Assembly: GCF_022554085.1 (NCBI RefSeq)
Contig: NZ_JAKFYR010000004.1
Coordinates: 248,001-312,000 of the forward strand
Length of the DNA stretch: 64,000 bases
Direction of reading: 5' to 3'
Source: Rhodococcus sp. CH91
Lineage (GTDB): Bacteria > Actinomycetota > Actinomycetes > Mycobacteriales > Mycobacteriaceae
The first letter of the stretch is position 1; each line of letters opens with the position of its first letter. This document shows positions 41,659-51,148 of the stretch, in pieces. Both the position numbers and the translations under genes were made by a program. The notes below the pieces were generated by a model. The model was not told where the DNA came from and ran no database searches. It worked only from the letters and a program-made list of their open reading frames with translations.

Positions 41659-42912
41659 ATGCGTTTCACGACCGCGTGGTGCCGGACCCGGCGACTCGGC
41701 ATCGCGACAGCAGTGGCGACGCTCGCAGCGATACCGGCCCTGGCGACGACGTCTGCCGCGCATGCGGAGAGCATCGTCTACCCCGCAGCCCTGCACGATT
41801 CCTTCTACGGCACACCGGCAGACATCGCCGATCGGCAGCCCGGCGATATCCTCGCCGTGCGTGCTGTGCCGCCCCCGCTGGGCTTCCCCGGCACCGACGC
41901 GGTGCAGTTGAAATTCCGGTCGACGAACTCCGCCGGTGAGCCGATCTCCGCCGTGACGACCGTGCTGTCGCCGCAGGGCGGGGCACCGGGCCGTCCGCTC
42001 GTCTCGTATCAGGCGATCATCAACGCTCTCGGGCTCGAATGCGCGCCGTCCACCGCGCTGTACGCGGAGAACCCGCTCCGCGGCATCCGGGAATCACCGG
42101 GCCTGCTCGTCGCGATCCAGCGCGGCTGGTCGCTGGCGATCCCCGATCATCTCGGACCGAACAGCGCATACGGCGCCGCGAAGGTGGGCGGGCAGATCAC
42201 CCTCGACGGCATCCGGGCCGCTCAGCGACACGCCCCGCTCGGGCTCTCCGACAGCCCGGTGGGGATCGCCGGTTATTCCGGTGGTGGAATGGCGACGGCG
42301 ATGGCTGCCGCACTGGCCCCGTCCTACGCACCGGAGATCCCGATCGTGGGCAGCGCCTACGGCGGGGTCCCCATGGATATCGGCAAGATGGCGGAGGCCC
42401 TCGGCGAATCGGCCCATCCCGCCTTCGGATTGGCTATGGCGGCCGCCCTCGGGCTCGAGCGTGAGTACCCGGATCGCATGCCGATCACCGATCAGCTCAA
42501 CGCTTCGGGCCGGGAACTGCGCGACCGGATCGCGAACGCGTGCACCAACGAGATCCTGCTCGCCGGCGCAGGAAGGAGCATTGCCGACGTCGCCGACCCC
42601 GAGGTGGGCATGACCCTGCTCGACAGTCCACCCGTGAGAGCGGTGCTGGACGAGAACAGCGTCGAGAAGATTGCGGCGGTACCGAACGCCCCGGTCTACG
42701 AATGGCATTCACCGACCGATGGACTGATTCCACTCCAGTCGATCACCACGACTCTGCGTAGATACTGCGAGGCGGGTGTGTCCGTGCAGACCGAACCGAC
42801 TCCGGATGCGGATCACATCACCGCCGCGGTGATCGGTCTTCCCGGCGCACTGGACTTTCTCGACGGCAGGTTCGCCGGGCTGGCACCGTCGTCGAACTGC
42901 CGGACGTCATGA
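41659..42912 (+). CDS. Secreted lipase (LIP family)
   Basis: A 417-residue exported lipase/esterase of the secretory-lipase family seen in mycolata. The signal peptide has a basic start and hydrophobic core and ends near SAAHA (about residue 36). The nucleophile motif is VGIAGYSGGGMATAM (GYSGG, about residue 203); EWHSPTDGLIPLQSI carries a likely catalytic Asp and TPDADHITAAV a likely histidine. Conserved helper blocks (QPGDILAVRAVPPP, VSYQAIINALGLECAP) match the family. It acts on extracellular fats or esters. ATG 41659 has GAGAAGG upstream; ATG 41655 is out of frame. A 26-bp hairpin follows the gene. Confidence 0.88.
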   Translation: MRFTTAWCRTRRLGIATAVATLAAIPALATTSAAHAESIVYPAALHDSFYGTPADIADRQPGDILAVRAVPPPLGFPGTDAVQLKFRSTNSAGEPISAVTTVLSPQGGAPGRPLVSYQAIINALGLECAPSTALYAENPLRGIRESPGLLVAIQRGWSLAIPDHLGPNSAYGAAKVGGQITLDGIRAAQRHAPLGLSDSPVGIAGYSGGGMATAMAAALAPSYAPEIPIVGSAYGGVPMDIGKMAEALGESAHPAFGLAMAAALGLEREYPDRMPITDQLNASGRELRDRIANACTNEILLAGAGRSIADVADPEVGMTLLDSPPVRAVLDENSVEKIAAVPNAPVYEWHSPTDGLIPLQSITTTLRRYCEAGVSVQTEPTPDADHITAAVIGLPGALDFLDGRFAGLAPSSNCRTS

Positions 42913-42950
42913 CCGGCGCTCGGGCGGTACAGGACCGCTGAACGACCTGC

Positions 42951-43008
42951 TCGAGACATGCATCGGGCCCGCCTCGACGTGGCGAGGCGGGCCCGATGCA
43001 TGTCTCGA
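42951..43008. terminator. 26-bp perfect hairpin terminator (lipase / cspA)
   Basis: Arms 42951-42976 and 42983-43008 are exact reverse complements with a 6-base loop, between convergent stops at 42912 and 43035. This is the longest perfect hairpin in the window and probably acts in both directions. Confidence 0.85.
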
Positions 43009-43034
43009 ATCCCCTGAGGGGACGGGAGATCGAA

Positions 43035-43238
43035 TCAGATCACGGTGATTCCGGTGGCCTGGGGGCCCTTGGCGCCCTGGCCGATCTCGAACTTCACACG
43101 CTGGTTCTCCTCGAGGCTGCGGTAGCCGCCGGACTGGATCTCCGAGAAGTGCGCGAACACGTCAGCGCTGCCGTCCTCGGGGGCGATGAAACCGAAACCC
43201 TTGTCGGAGTTGAACCATTTCACGATGCCCTCAGCCAT
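43035..43238 (-). CDS. cspA: Cold-shock protein CspA family
   Basis: A 67-residue single-stranded nucleic acid-binding beta barrel. RNP1 is [11 protein letters not shown] and RNP2 is VFAHFSEIQ (DVFAHF), both intact, in the order of CspA/CspB of actinobacteria ([18 protein letters not shown]). It binds RNA and melts structure after cold shift or during rapid growth. ATG 43238 has AAGGAG upstream. The 269 bases before it (43239-43507) contain no gene, are likely a long structured leader and promoter, and include the hairpin at 43333-43357. Confidence 0.96.
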   Translation of the reverse strand: MAEGIVKWFNSDKGFGFIAPEDGSADVFAHFSEIQSGGYRSLEENQRVKFEIGQGAKGPQATGITVI

Positions 43239-43332
43239 GTCTGTCTCCTTCTGTCATGTACCGGAACTCCGCCGAAAGTTCGGCAGAGCCAGGCCGTCAT
43301 CACATGCGGTGACTTCCGAAAGGAGAACCATC

Positions 43333-43357
43333 CGCTCGCAATCAGGATTTGCGAGCG
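43333..43357 (-). promoter_or_regulatory. Hairpin in the cspA upstream region
   Basis: Nine-base perfect inverted repeat CGCTCGCAA/TTGCGAGCG with a 7-base loop, about 95-120 bases before the cspA start. It would form in a long 5' leader. A TTGACT on the minus strand about 35-40 bases further upstream resembles a -35 box, with no convincing -10. Thermoregulation by the leader is a guess based on other csp genes. Confidence 0.35.
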
Positions 43358-43507
43358 TGGCAAGACGCGAACAAAAACTACGACCGGGACACAGTCAACC
43401 ACACATTCGCCGAGAAGTCTCCCCCGCACCGCCCGGAGCCGCGCGCGCTCGGGATCCGTGTGGATCGAGCCCCGGAATCCGGGGTCGACACCACACGGAT
43501 CCGGAAA

Positions 43508-44452
43508 CTAGCGTGCGACCGACATGGCGATTCCGTCGAGGATGTCGTGTTCGCTCACGACGAGTTCCGTGATGCCCGCGCGGCGTTCGAGTTCGTCGGC
43601 GAGGACGGTGGTGACGATGGCACCGCCGCCGATGACGTCGACGCGGCCCGGATGCATGGGGCCGAGCGCAGCACGCCTCTCGCGGGTCGCGGAGACGAGT
43701 CCGTCGCACACCTCACGCAGACGATCGAAGGGCACCGACGACAGATGGATCTTCTCCGAGTCGTATTCGTCGAGTTCGAGAGCGAGGGCGGCGAGAGTGG
43801 TCATCGTGCCGGCGACGCCCACCCAGGTGCGGGCCTGCTCGACCGGCACCCGCTCGAGCGCCTCGCCGATCTTCTCTCCCGCGACCTGCCGGGCCTGCGC
43901 GACCTGCTCGCCGGTGGGCGGATCGTCGTGCAGGCACCGCTCGGTCAGGCGCACACACCCGATGTCCGTCGAATAGGCCGCGTGCACTCCGGTGGCATCG
44001 CCGACCACCACTTCGGTGGATCCGCCTCCGAGGTCGACGACGACGAACGGCCCACGGGCGGAGTCGAGTTCACCGACCGCGCCGGCGAAGGACAGACGCG
44101 CTTCCTCGTCGCCGGTGATGACCTCGGCCTCGGCGCCGGGGATCACCGCTCCGAGCACCTCGCGGGTCATCGAGAAGAAATCCTCGCGGTTGCTCGCGTC
44201 GCGGGTCGCCGAGGTGGCCACCATGCGGACCGCGGTGGCTCCGGTCTCGCGGATCAGATCGGCGTACTCCACCAGCGCGACCCGCGTGCGTTCGATCGCT
44301 TCCGGGGCGAGTCGTCCGGTGGCGTCCACACCCTGACCGAGCCGCACGACCTTCATGAGCCGGGTGACGTCGGTGAGCGTGCCGTCGTCTCCCACGTCGG
44401 CGATCAGCAGACGGATCGAATTGGTACCGCAGTCGACTGCCGCGACTCTCAC
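43508..44452 (-). CDS. ppx: Exopolyphosphatase / guanosine pentaphosphatase (Ppx/GppA)
   Basis: Ppx/GppA proteins remove terminal phosphates from polyphosphate or pppGpp. The 314-residue protein is the short actinobacterial type with only the two ASKHA domains: RVAAVDCGTNSIRLLIADVG at the start, RMVATSATRDASNREDFF, VVVDLGGGSTEVVVGD (phosphate loop, about 145) and VIGGGAIVTTVLADELE. The helical C-terminal regulatory domains of E. coli Ppx are absent. GTG 44452 overlaps the DUF501 stop by 4 bases. Order ppx-DUF501-ftsB-eno matches M. tuberculosis Rv1026-Rv1023. Confidence 0.93.
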   Translation of the reverse strand: MRVAAVDCGTNSIRLLIADVGDDGTLTDVTRLMKVVRLGQGVDATGRLAPEAIERTRVALVEYADLIRETGATAVRMVATSATRDASNREDFFSMTREVLGAVIPGAEAEVITGDEEARLSFAGAVGELDSARGPFVVVDLGGGSTEVVVGDATGVHAAYSTDIGCVRLTERCLHDDPPTGEQVAQARQVAGEKIGEALERVPVEQARTWVGVAGTMTTLAALALELDEYDSEKIHLSSVPFDRLREVCDGLVSATRERRAALGPMHPGRVDVIGGGAIVTTVLADELERRAGITELVVSEHDILDGIAMSVAR

Positions 44453-44976
44453 TGCTCTTCTCCGCGCAGTTCCGCGTAGGTGGGCCAGTCTGCGGGAACC
44501 GCGGTGCCGCGCAGACCGGCATCGGCTGCGAGAGCGACGGATTCGTCGCCGAGAGGGTTGACACCGGGCCCCTTGGCCAGCGAGTGCGCGATCAGCACGT
44601 GCAGGCACTTGACGCGCTCGGGCATGCCGCCACCGGTGAAATCGGTACCGAGGGATTCGATCGCGTCGCGTTCGGCGAGATACGACTCATGGGCCCGCAG
44701 GTAGGCCGCGGCGAGTTCGGAATCGGTGCCGAGACGGTCGGTCATCTCCTTCATGACACCCGCGGATTCCTGCCGGCTCGCCTCGGCCGTGAGGCGGGGG
44801 TCGGTCAGGTAGTAGAGCGTCGGGAAGGGGGTGCCGTCGGGCAGCTTGGGCGCGGTCTTCACCACTCCGGGTGCACCGTCGGGGCAACGGTAGGCGATGG
44901 CCAGGACTCCGCGTGGTTCGCGCCCGAGCTGGGCGGCGACGGCGTCGAGGTCTTCTTGCGTGACTGGATCGGTCAC
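44449..44976 (-). CDS. DUF501 protein (Rv1025-like)
   Basis: A 175-residue cytosolic protein of the DUF501 family, always between ppx and ftsB in these genomes. Family blocks: REPRGVLAIAYRCPDGAPGV, LPDGTPFPTLYYLTDPRLT, and GGGMPERVKCLHVLIAHSLA with the conserved Cys-His. No enzyme activity has been assigned to the family as far as I know. GTG 44976 overlaps the ftsB stop (GTGA) and its own stop overlaps the ppx start, so three genes are translated by coupling. The 32 codons upstream in frame lie inside ftsB and are not used. Confidence 0.9.
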   Translation of the reverse strand: MTDPVTQEDLDAVAAQLGREPRGVLAIAYRCPDGAPGVVKTAPKLPDGTPFPTLYYLTDPRLTAEASRQESAGVMKEMTDRLGTDSELAAAYLRAHESYLAERDAIESLGTDFTGGGMPERVKCLHVLIAHSLAKGPGVNPLGDESVALAADAGLRGTAVPADWPTYAELRGEEQ

Positions 44977-45680
44977 CCGGGAACATCTCCTGGTTCTGGG
45001 GGCACCACAGGCATCTGCTGCGGCACGGGTTCGGGCTCTGGTTCGGCCGCCGGTTCGGACACCGACAACCACAGGTCGCTGTACCAGGCACCGGTCGTCG
45101 GCCGCTCGGGTTCGACTTCTTCGCGTTCGGGGGGACCGTCGCCGGGGAGCTGGACCTGGTAGGGAATGTCGCCGGGGACGACGAAGCGCAGTCGCTCACG
45201 GGCCTGGGCGCGGACCCAGGCGGGGTCCTCCATCCGGGCCTTCTGCTCCTCGAGCGCCGCGATCTCCTGTTCGAGCTGCACGCGTTCGGCCGCGAGCTGT
45301 TCGGCTTCGGAACGCTGGCTCACATAGGTGCGCAGCGGCACCGCGAGGGTGAGGGCGAGACCGCACACGACGAGCGCGAGGACCACGGCGCGTCCGGTGG
45401 ACAGACCGAGGACGGTGCGTTCGGTGCGGTTACGGCGGGAATCGCGGGAGGCACCCACCCGGGTGGGACGGGCGCGCCCCGATCCCCCCGGCCGTCCACG
45501 GCCCGGGGACGAGTGGACGGGGTCCTCACGCCGGGCGGGACGCGCGCCCGCATTGTCGGCCGAGTGCTCGGCCGGGGCGGTAGATCCCGTGGGCCGGACC
45601 CGACCGGGACGCCGAGCGGCGGCCGCATTCTCGATGCGGGTCCGCCTGGCGCCGGGACGGGATCTACCGCGCTGACTCAT
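44973..45680 (-). CDS. ftsB: Cell division protein FtsB/DivIC family
   Basis: FtsB joins FtsL and FtsQ in the divisome and links Z-ring assembly to septal wall synthesis. The 235-residue protein has a long Arg/Gly/Pro-rich cytosolic N-terminus (residues 1-93), one membrane helix (GRAVVLALVVCGLALTLAVP, about 95-114), a coiled coil (SEAEQLAAERVQLEQEIAAL, about 121-150), the DPAWVRAQARERLRFVVPGD motif of the family, and a Pro/Glu-rich end. The N-terminal extension is much longer than in E. coli but usual in mycolata (Rv1024). ATG 45680 is 8 bases after the eno stop: same operon. Confidence 0.9.
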   Translation of the reverse strand: MSQRGRSRPGARRTRIENAAAARRPGRVRPTGSTAPAEHSADNAGARPARREDPVHSSPGRGRPGGSGRARPTRVGASRDSRRNRTERTVLGLSTGRAVVLALVVCGLALTLAVPLRTYVSQRSEAEQLAAERVQLEQEIAALEEQKARMEDPAWVRAQARERLRFVVPGDIPYQVQLPGDGPPEREEVEPERPTTGAWYSDLWLSVSEPAAEPEPEPVPQQMPVVPPEPGDVPG

Positions 45681-45688
45681 GCCGGTGG

Positions 45689-47032
<1,344 letters not shown>

Positions 47033-47103
47033 CTAACGGGCACGACCTGCACGTGAGGCACAGGCGCGCCTGTGGCGATCTCCCGGCTCCGGAGCAGGCG
47101 CGA

Positions 47104-47874
47104 TCAGGGGCGTACCCCTACACCGTAGGCGGAAGCGCGGTCGCGCACGAGCATCATGTACTCGGTCGACCGGTTGTACGCCATGAGGGCACGCGTCCAC
47201 CCTTCCGCGCCGGTCAGATCGCCCCCTCGGTCGCACAGATAGCGAGCCGCGCCGAGCGCGGCGTCGTCGATGTTGTCGGGATCGGCGATGCCGTCCCCGT
47301 TGGCGTCGACTCCCCACCGGCTCCACGTCTCGGGGATGAACTGCATGGGACCCATCGCCCGGTCGAGGACGGGGTCGCCGTCGAGGCGGCCACCGTCGGT
47401 GTCGCGGATCTCGGCAACCCCGGGACGGCCGTCCAGGGGGATGCCTCGGATCGGAGGGTTCGCGGTGCCATCGGGTGCGAGGGTCGCTCCTGCGTGCTGT
47501 CCGTGGCGGCTCTCGACGCTGCCGATACCGGCGAGCGTGGTCCAGGCGAGCCCGCACCCCGGGTCGTCGACGGCGATCACCGCGGCCGCGTTGCCGTAGG
47601 CCTCGAGAGCCGTGACCGGGATGCCCAGCCGGTCCGCCTGTGGTTCGGCCCAGTCGCGCAGGAGATCGGCGGTGCGGCCGGGCCCGTCGAGGGCGATCGC
47701 CGGGACGGGCGGCCCGGGTGCCGGCGGGACCCCCTCGGGGATCGGGATCTCCGGTTCCTCCGGTGCCCATACCGCGATCACCACCGCGACGAGTACTGCA
47801 GCGAGCATGGACCCGAGCAGGACACGAGCGAATGCGTTCGGGGCGGAGGAGGAAGCGGGCGCCATGACATCCAT
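47104..47874 (-). CDS. Membrane-anchored lytic transglycosylase (LpqU-like)
   Basis: A 256-residue murein hydrolase of the MltB/SLT_2 type. The N-terminus has a membrane helix (VLLGSMLAAVLVAVVIAVWA, about residues 18-37) with no lipobox cysteine, then a Pro-rich spacer. The catalytic domain carries the glutamate in AGIGSVESRHGQHAG (about 120), the block RAMGPMQFIPETWSRWG, a DANGDGIADPDN calcium-type loop and ARYLCDRGGDLT. It is the counterpart of M. tuberculosis Rv1022 (lpqU) beside eno. ATG 47874 or ATG 47865 could start it; neither has a strong ribosome site. Confidence 0.85.
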   Translation of the reverse strand: MDVMAPASSSAPNAFARVLLGSMLAAVLVAVVIAVWAPEEPEIPIPEGVPPAPGPPVPAIALDGPGRTADLLRDWAEPQADRLGIPVTALEAYGNAAAVIAVDDPGCGLAWTTLAGIGSVESRHGQHAGATLAPDGTANPPIRGIPLDGRPGVAEIRDTDGGRLDGDPVLDRAMGPMQFIPETWSRWGVDANGDGIADPDNIDDAALGAARYLCDRGGDLTGAEGWTRALMAYNRSTEYMMLVRDRASAYGVGVRP

Positions 47875-47946
47875 GATCCACGCCGGTCCCGCCGGGCCCG
47901 GACACGAGCGCGAGGCGCCACCACGGTCGTGCCCGGGCCGAAGAGG

Positions 47947-49800
47947 TCACGGAGCGTCGGAGGCGGGGGGCCCGCAGGGCGGATCGATCTGCCTCCGGCG
48001 GAGGATCTCCTCGAGTTCGGCCGCAGGTTTCGGTGTGCTCAGCAGGAATCCCTGCGCGCGGTGGCAGCCGAGTCCGAGCAGCGTCCGGGCAGCCGCCGCC
48101 GATTCGAGTCCCTCGGCGATGACGTCGAGCCCGAACGCGGAGGCCAGGCCGACGATCGATTCGACGATGACGCGGTCGCCCGGGCTGCGCTGGAGATTGA
48201 GTACGAACGCCTTGTCGATCTTGAGAGCGTGGACGGGAAGCGATTTGAGATGCGCGAGGGAGCTGTATCCCGTGCCGAAGTCGTCGATCGCACAGGACAC
48301 CCCGAGCCTGTCCAGTTGCCGCAGGGTTGCGTGGGTCCGTTCGAGGTCGCTCACCACCACGTACTCGGTGATCTCCAGGCACAGCGACGAGTGGCCGAGC
48401 CCGAACTCCTCGAGGATGCCCTCCACCATGTCCACGAACTCGATGCTCACCAGCTGGGCCGGCGAGACGTTGACGCTCATGCGTAGATCGAGTCCGGGTG
48501 TCCGTCGCTGCCAATCCGCCAGCTGTGCACAGGCGGTCCGGAGCACCCAGCGGCCGAGCTCGCCGGCGAGGTTGGTCGCTTCGGCCACCTCGATGAATTC
48601 CGCCGGCTGCAGGCGGCCGAGCACCGGATGATCCCAGCGCACGAGGGCTTCGACGCCCAGGATGCGGCCGTTGCGCAGATCGAACTCGGGTTGGTATTCG
48701 AGCGTGAGGTGCTCGTCGTCGATCGAGTCCCGCAGGCTCAGTTCGATGATGGTGCGACGCTCGCTGGCGCCGTGCATGTCGTCGGTGTACGCCTCCACAC
48801 CGTTTCCGCCCTTGCTCTTGGCCCGCATCATCGCCTCGTCGACCCGGCCGAGCAGCGCCACCGGTTCCACCCGGCCCGGTTCACCGACGGCGACGCCCAG
48901 GCTGGCGCCGCGACCCACCACCTGGCTACCGAGCTGTACGGACAATCCGACGACCCAGCGGAGTTCCTCCGCCCGTTCGCGCGCCTTCTCGAGCGTCAGC
49001 GGGCCGTCGAAGACGACGACGAACTCGTCACCACCGAGCCTCGCGACCATGTCCGCGGGATCGCACACCCGCGACAGGCGCCGCGCGGTCCGGCACAGGA
49101 AGGTGTCCACCGCGGTGTGCCCGAGGAAGTCGTTGAGGGGCTTGAGCCTGTCCAGATCGATGAACACGGCGGCCACCGGTCCGGGTTGCCCGGGTTGCAG
49201 TCGCCTGTCGAGATATTCCAGCAGGGCTCGTCTGCTGGCCAGGCCGGTGAGATCGTCGTGATAGGCCGCTTCCCGCAGTTCGCGTTCGGCACGGACACGC
49301 GCCTGCACCTGCGCCAGCATCGCCGCGATCATCGTGAGGGTGTAGATCTCGTCCTCGCCCCAGCAGCGGTCGCCGGCCTTGACGAAGCCCAGGGCGCCCG
49401 TGGTGATCTGCCCCGAGATCAGAGGAACCGCCACGACCGACACTGTGGGACCTCCCGAGCCGCCGACCGTGTCGGCATATCCGCTGCCCGTCCACTCGGT
49501 CTTGACGACCGCCGGTTCCCGCATCTTCTCGGTGAGCGCGAAGATCGGAGCCGCGTTACCGAAGAACACCACGCCCAGTGGATCCGGATCGGGAACGGAC
49601 GACCGCGGTGGCCATTCCGCGACGAGAACGCTCGCGTGGATGTCGTGGTCGTTGTACCTCAGGAACGCCGCATCGACGTCGAAATACTCCACGAGTTCGC
49701 GCAGCACGATCTCCGTCACCCCGCGATGCGACACCGAATCCACCGGCATCAGTTGCCCCGCCACCGCCGCGACGAGACTTTCGAGACTCCCCAACCCCAT
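47947..49800 (-). CDS. GAF-GGDEF-EAL cyclic-di-GMP protein
   Basis: A 617-residue cytosolic regulator of c-di-GMP. Residues 1-165 look like a GAF-type sensor (VVFFGNAAPIFALTEKMREP, SVVAVPLISGQITTGALGFV). The GGDEF domain (about 170-335) has HDDLTGLASRRALLEYLD and the active GGDEF in MVARLGGDEFVVVFD; the product-inhibition RxxD is absent (reads DPAD), so feedback may be weak. The EAL domain (about 355-600) has VEALVRW, SVNVSPAQL, DDFGTGYSSLAHLK and IAEGLES, all intact. Synthesis and breakdown are both possible. ATG 49800 follows GGGGGGAGA; the 42 upstream codons are not conserved-looking. Confidence 0.93.
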   Translation of the reverse strand: MGLGSLESLVAAVAGQLMPVDSVSHRGVTEIVLRELVEYFDVDAAFLRYNDHDIHASVLVAEWPPRSSVPDPDPLGVVFFGNAAPIFALTEKMREPAVVKTEWTGSGYADTVGGSGGPTVSVVAVPLISGQITTGALGFVKAGDRCWGEDEIYTLTMIAAMLAQVQARVRAERELREAAYHDDLTGLASRRALLEYLDRRLQPGQPGPVAAVFIDLDRLKPLNDFLGHTAVDTFLCRTARRLSRVCDPADMVARLGGDEFVVVFDGPLTLEKARERAEELRWVVGLSVQLGSQVVGRGASLGVAVGEPGRVEPVALLGRVDEAMMRAKSKGGNGVEAYTDDMHGASERRTIIELSLRDSIDDEHLTLEYQPEFDLRNGRILGVEALVRWDHPVLGRLQPAEFIEVAEATNLAGELGRWVLRTACAQLADWQRRTPGLDLRMSVNVSPAQLVSIEFVDMVEGILEEFGLGHSSLCLEITEYVVVSDLERTHATLRQLDRLGVSCAIDDFGTGYSSLAHLKSLPVHALKIDKAFVLNLQRSPGDRVIVESIVGLASAFGLDVIAEGLESAAAARTLLGLGCHRAQGFLLSTPKPAAELEEILRRRQIDPPCGPPASDAP

Positions 49801-50010
49801 GTCCGTCTCCCCCCTACGGCATCGATACTGCCGACGGGCACGACGATCCGTCGACGAATCCCCCGAAAACGACGGAGCGGCGCGCACTTCGTCGTGCGCG
49901 GTCGTCGGGCCGTACTCCGTCGCCATTCCCGCTCGTCCCTCGCTCGCCGGGTCCGTCCCCCTAGGCGGACACCGTCATGCTCGGGCACCGGGCAGGTGCG
50001 CCCCGCCGCC

Positions 50011-50439
50011 TCACGGCGGCCCCGCCAACGATATGTACAGACCGGTCGTACCTCGCGGATTCGTCACCGCTATGTCACCTCGATAGGACCGCTCGATCCG
50101 CTGTTCCTTCTCCGCCTTCTCCACCTGGGCCCAGCAGTCGGCGGCATCGCCACCGTTCTCGGGGACGACGTGCGCGAAGAAGCCTGCGGGGACCCGGAAC
50201 AGCGAATCCCCCGGTAGCAGGTCGTCGAGGCCTTCGCAGCGGGTCCCCACGAGCGCCGTCCATCCCATCGCCGGATGGCAGACGTACAGGACGAGGACCT
50301 CCTGGACTCCGCGGGCACGGACGCGTTCCTGGGTGAACATCAGAAGGTCGGCCTTGTCGTCGCCGTCGTTCGGTTCCACACCGGGCAGAACGAGGCCTCC
50401 GACGTAGTGTTCGTCCAGCTTGACGATGTCGAACGGCAT
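50011..50439 (-). CDS. GyrI-like small-molecule-binding protein, copy 2
   Basis: A 142-residue protein with the GyrI-like (AraC effector-binding / SOUL-like) fold and no DNA-binding domain: MPFDIVKLDEHYVGGLVLPG, VGTRCEGLDDLLPGDSLFRV, PAGFFAHVVPENGGDAADCW, and a final IAVTNPRGTTGLYISL strand. Such stand-alone domains bind drugs or small hydrophobic molecules. Its ATG overlaps the stop of the upstream gene by one base (TGATG), so the two are coupled. The ends show the same order of elements as the neighbour, suggesting an ancient tandem duplication. Substrate unknown. Confidence 0.72.
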   Translation of the reverse strand: MPFDIVKLDEHYVGGLVLPGVEPNDGDDKADLLMFTQERVRARGVQEVLVLYVCHPAMGWTALVGTRCEGLDDLLPGDSLFRVPAGFFAHVVPENGGDAADCWAQVEKAEKEQRIERSYRGDIAVTNPRGTTGLYISLAGPP

Positions 50440-50915
50440 CAGGCACCGGCCTTGTCGGTTTCGGGAGCGGAGTCGGTTTCGAGAACGGACACGTAGAGAT
50501 CGATCCGGAAGGCGTTGGGATAGAACTCGAAGTCGCCCACGAACGAGCGGACGATGCTGCCGGATTCCTCGGCGTCATGGACCTGACTCCACAGCTCCGC
50601 CACCACTTCGGGGAAATCACCCGTCGAACTGAACTTCGCGTAGGAGCCGGCAGGCAGCCACGCGACGAAATGACCGTCGGTGACCTCGTCGAGCGAGGTG
50701 CACTCGTAGCCGACCGTCTGCGTGTAGTACGCGCCGATCTCCTCGGCGTGGTCGGTGTACGCGGACGCCAGAGGACCACCGAGTTCGTCGTTGAGGACAG
50801 CGTGCCAGGCACGTTCGAGCGCGGGATCCCGTAAGCGGCCCACCGCTCTCTTCGGGCTGCGGACCGGCAGACCGGCTACGAGCGTCCGCTCGCGACGGAC
50901 GATGACGAACGACAT
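50439..50915 (-). CDS. GyrI-like small-molecule-binding protein, copy 1
   Basis: A 158-residue stand-alone GyrI-like domain: MSFVIVRRERTLVAGLPVRS, ALERAWHAVLNDELGGPLAS, TSLDEVTDGHFVAWLPAGSY, AKFSSTGDFPEVVAELWSQV and the C-terminal EFYPNAFRIDLYVSVLE strand, which is the classic end of AraC-type effector-binding domains. There is no helix-turn-helix. ATG 50915 starts the pair; the second gene follows with a one-base overlap. The 233 bases upstream are the AT-rich region that also serves the glycan operon on the other strand. Confidence 0.75.
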   Translation of the reverse strand: MSFVIVRRERTLVAGLPVRSPKRAVGRLRDPALERAWHAVLNDELGGPLASAYTDHAEEIGAYYTQTVGYECTSLDEVTDGHFVAWLPAGSYAKFSSTGDFPEVVAELWSQVHDAEESGSIVRSFVGDFEFYPNAFRIDLYVSVLETDSAPETDKAGA

Positions 50916-51023
50916 CGGGCGACCTCCGGAAGATTCCTGTCACCTCGGTACGCCCGACTCGAATCCGATAGCTGTGACTCCGAAAAGTCTAGAACCAGCA
51001 GCGCACACGTTCCAACCCGTGAA

Positions 51024-51046
51024 TAAACAAATTTGTAGTTTGTTTA
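51024..51046. promoter_or_regulatory. AT-rich control region with 8-bp inverted repeat
   Basis: TAAACAAA (51024-51031) and TTTGTTTA (51039-51046) are perfect inverted repeats spaced by 7 bases, inside the most AT-rich stretch of the window (about 51020-51110). It lies between the divergent GyrI pair and the glycan operon, 103 bases before the first operon start. It fits a promoter/operator; AT-rich DNA before an accessory surface locus is also a typical Lsr2 target. No promoter box could be fixed. Confidence 0.45.
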
Positions 51047-51148
51047 GACCCTATAGTTGCCGACTAGAAGTATGATTCCATCGTTCTTACATACCTTATG
51101 CAGCCGATAGGCCATCGACACCCATACGACGTCCGGGGGATCTCATCG

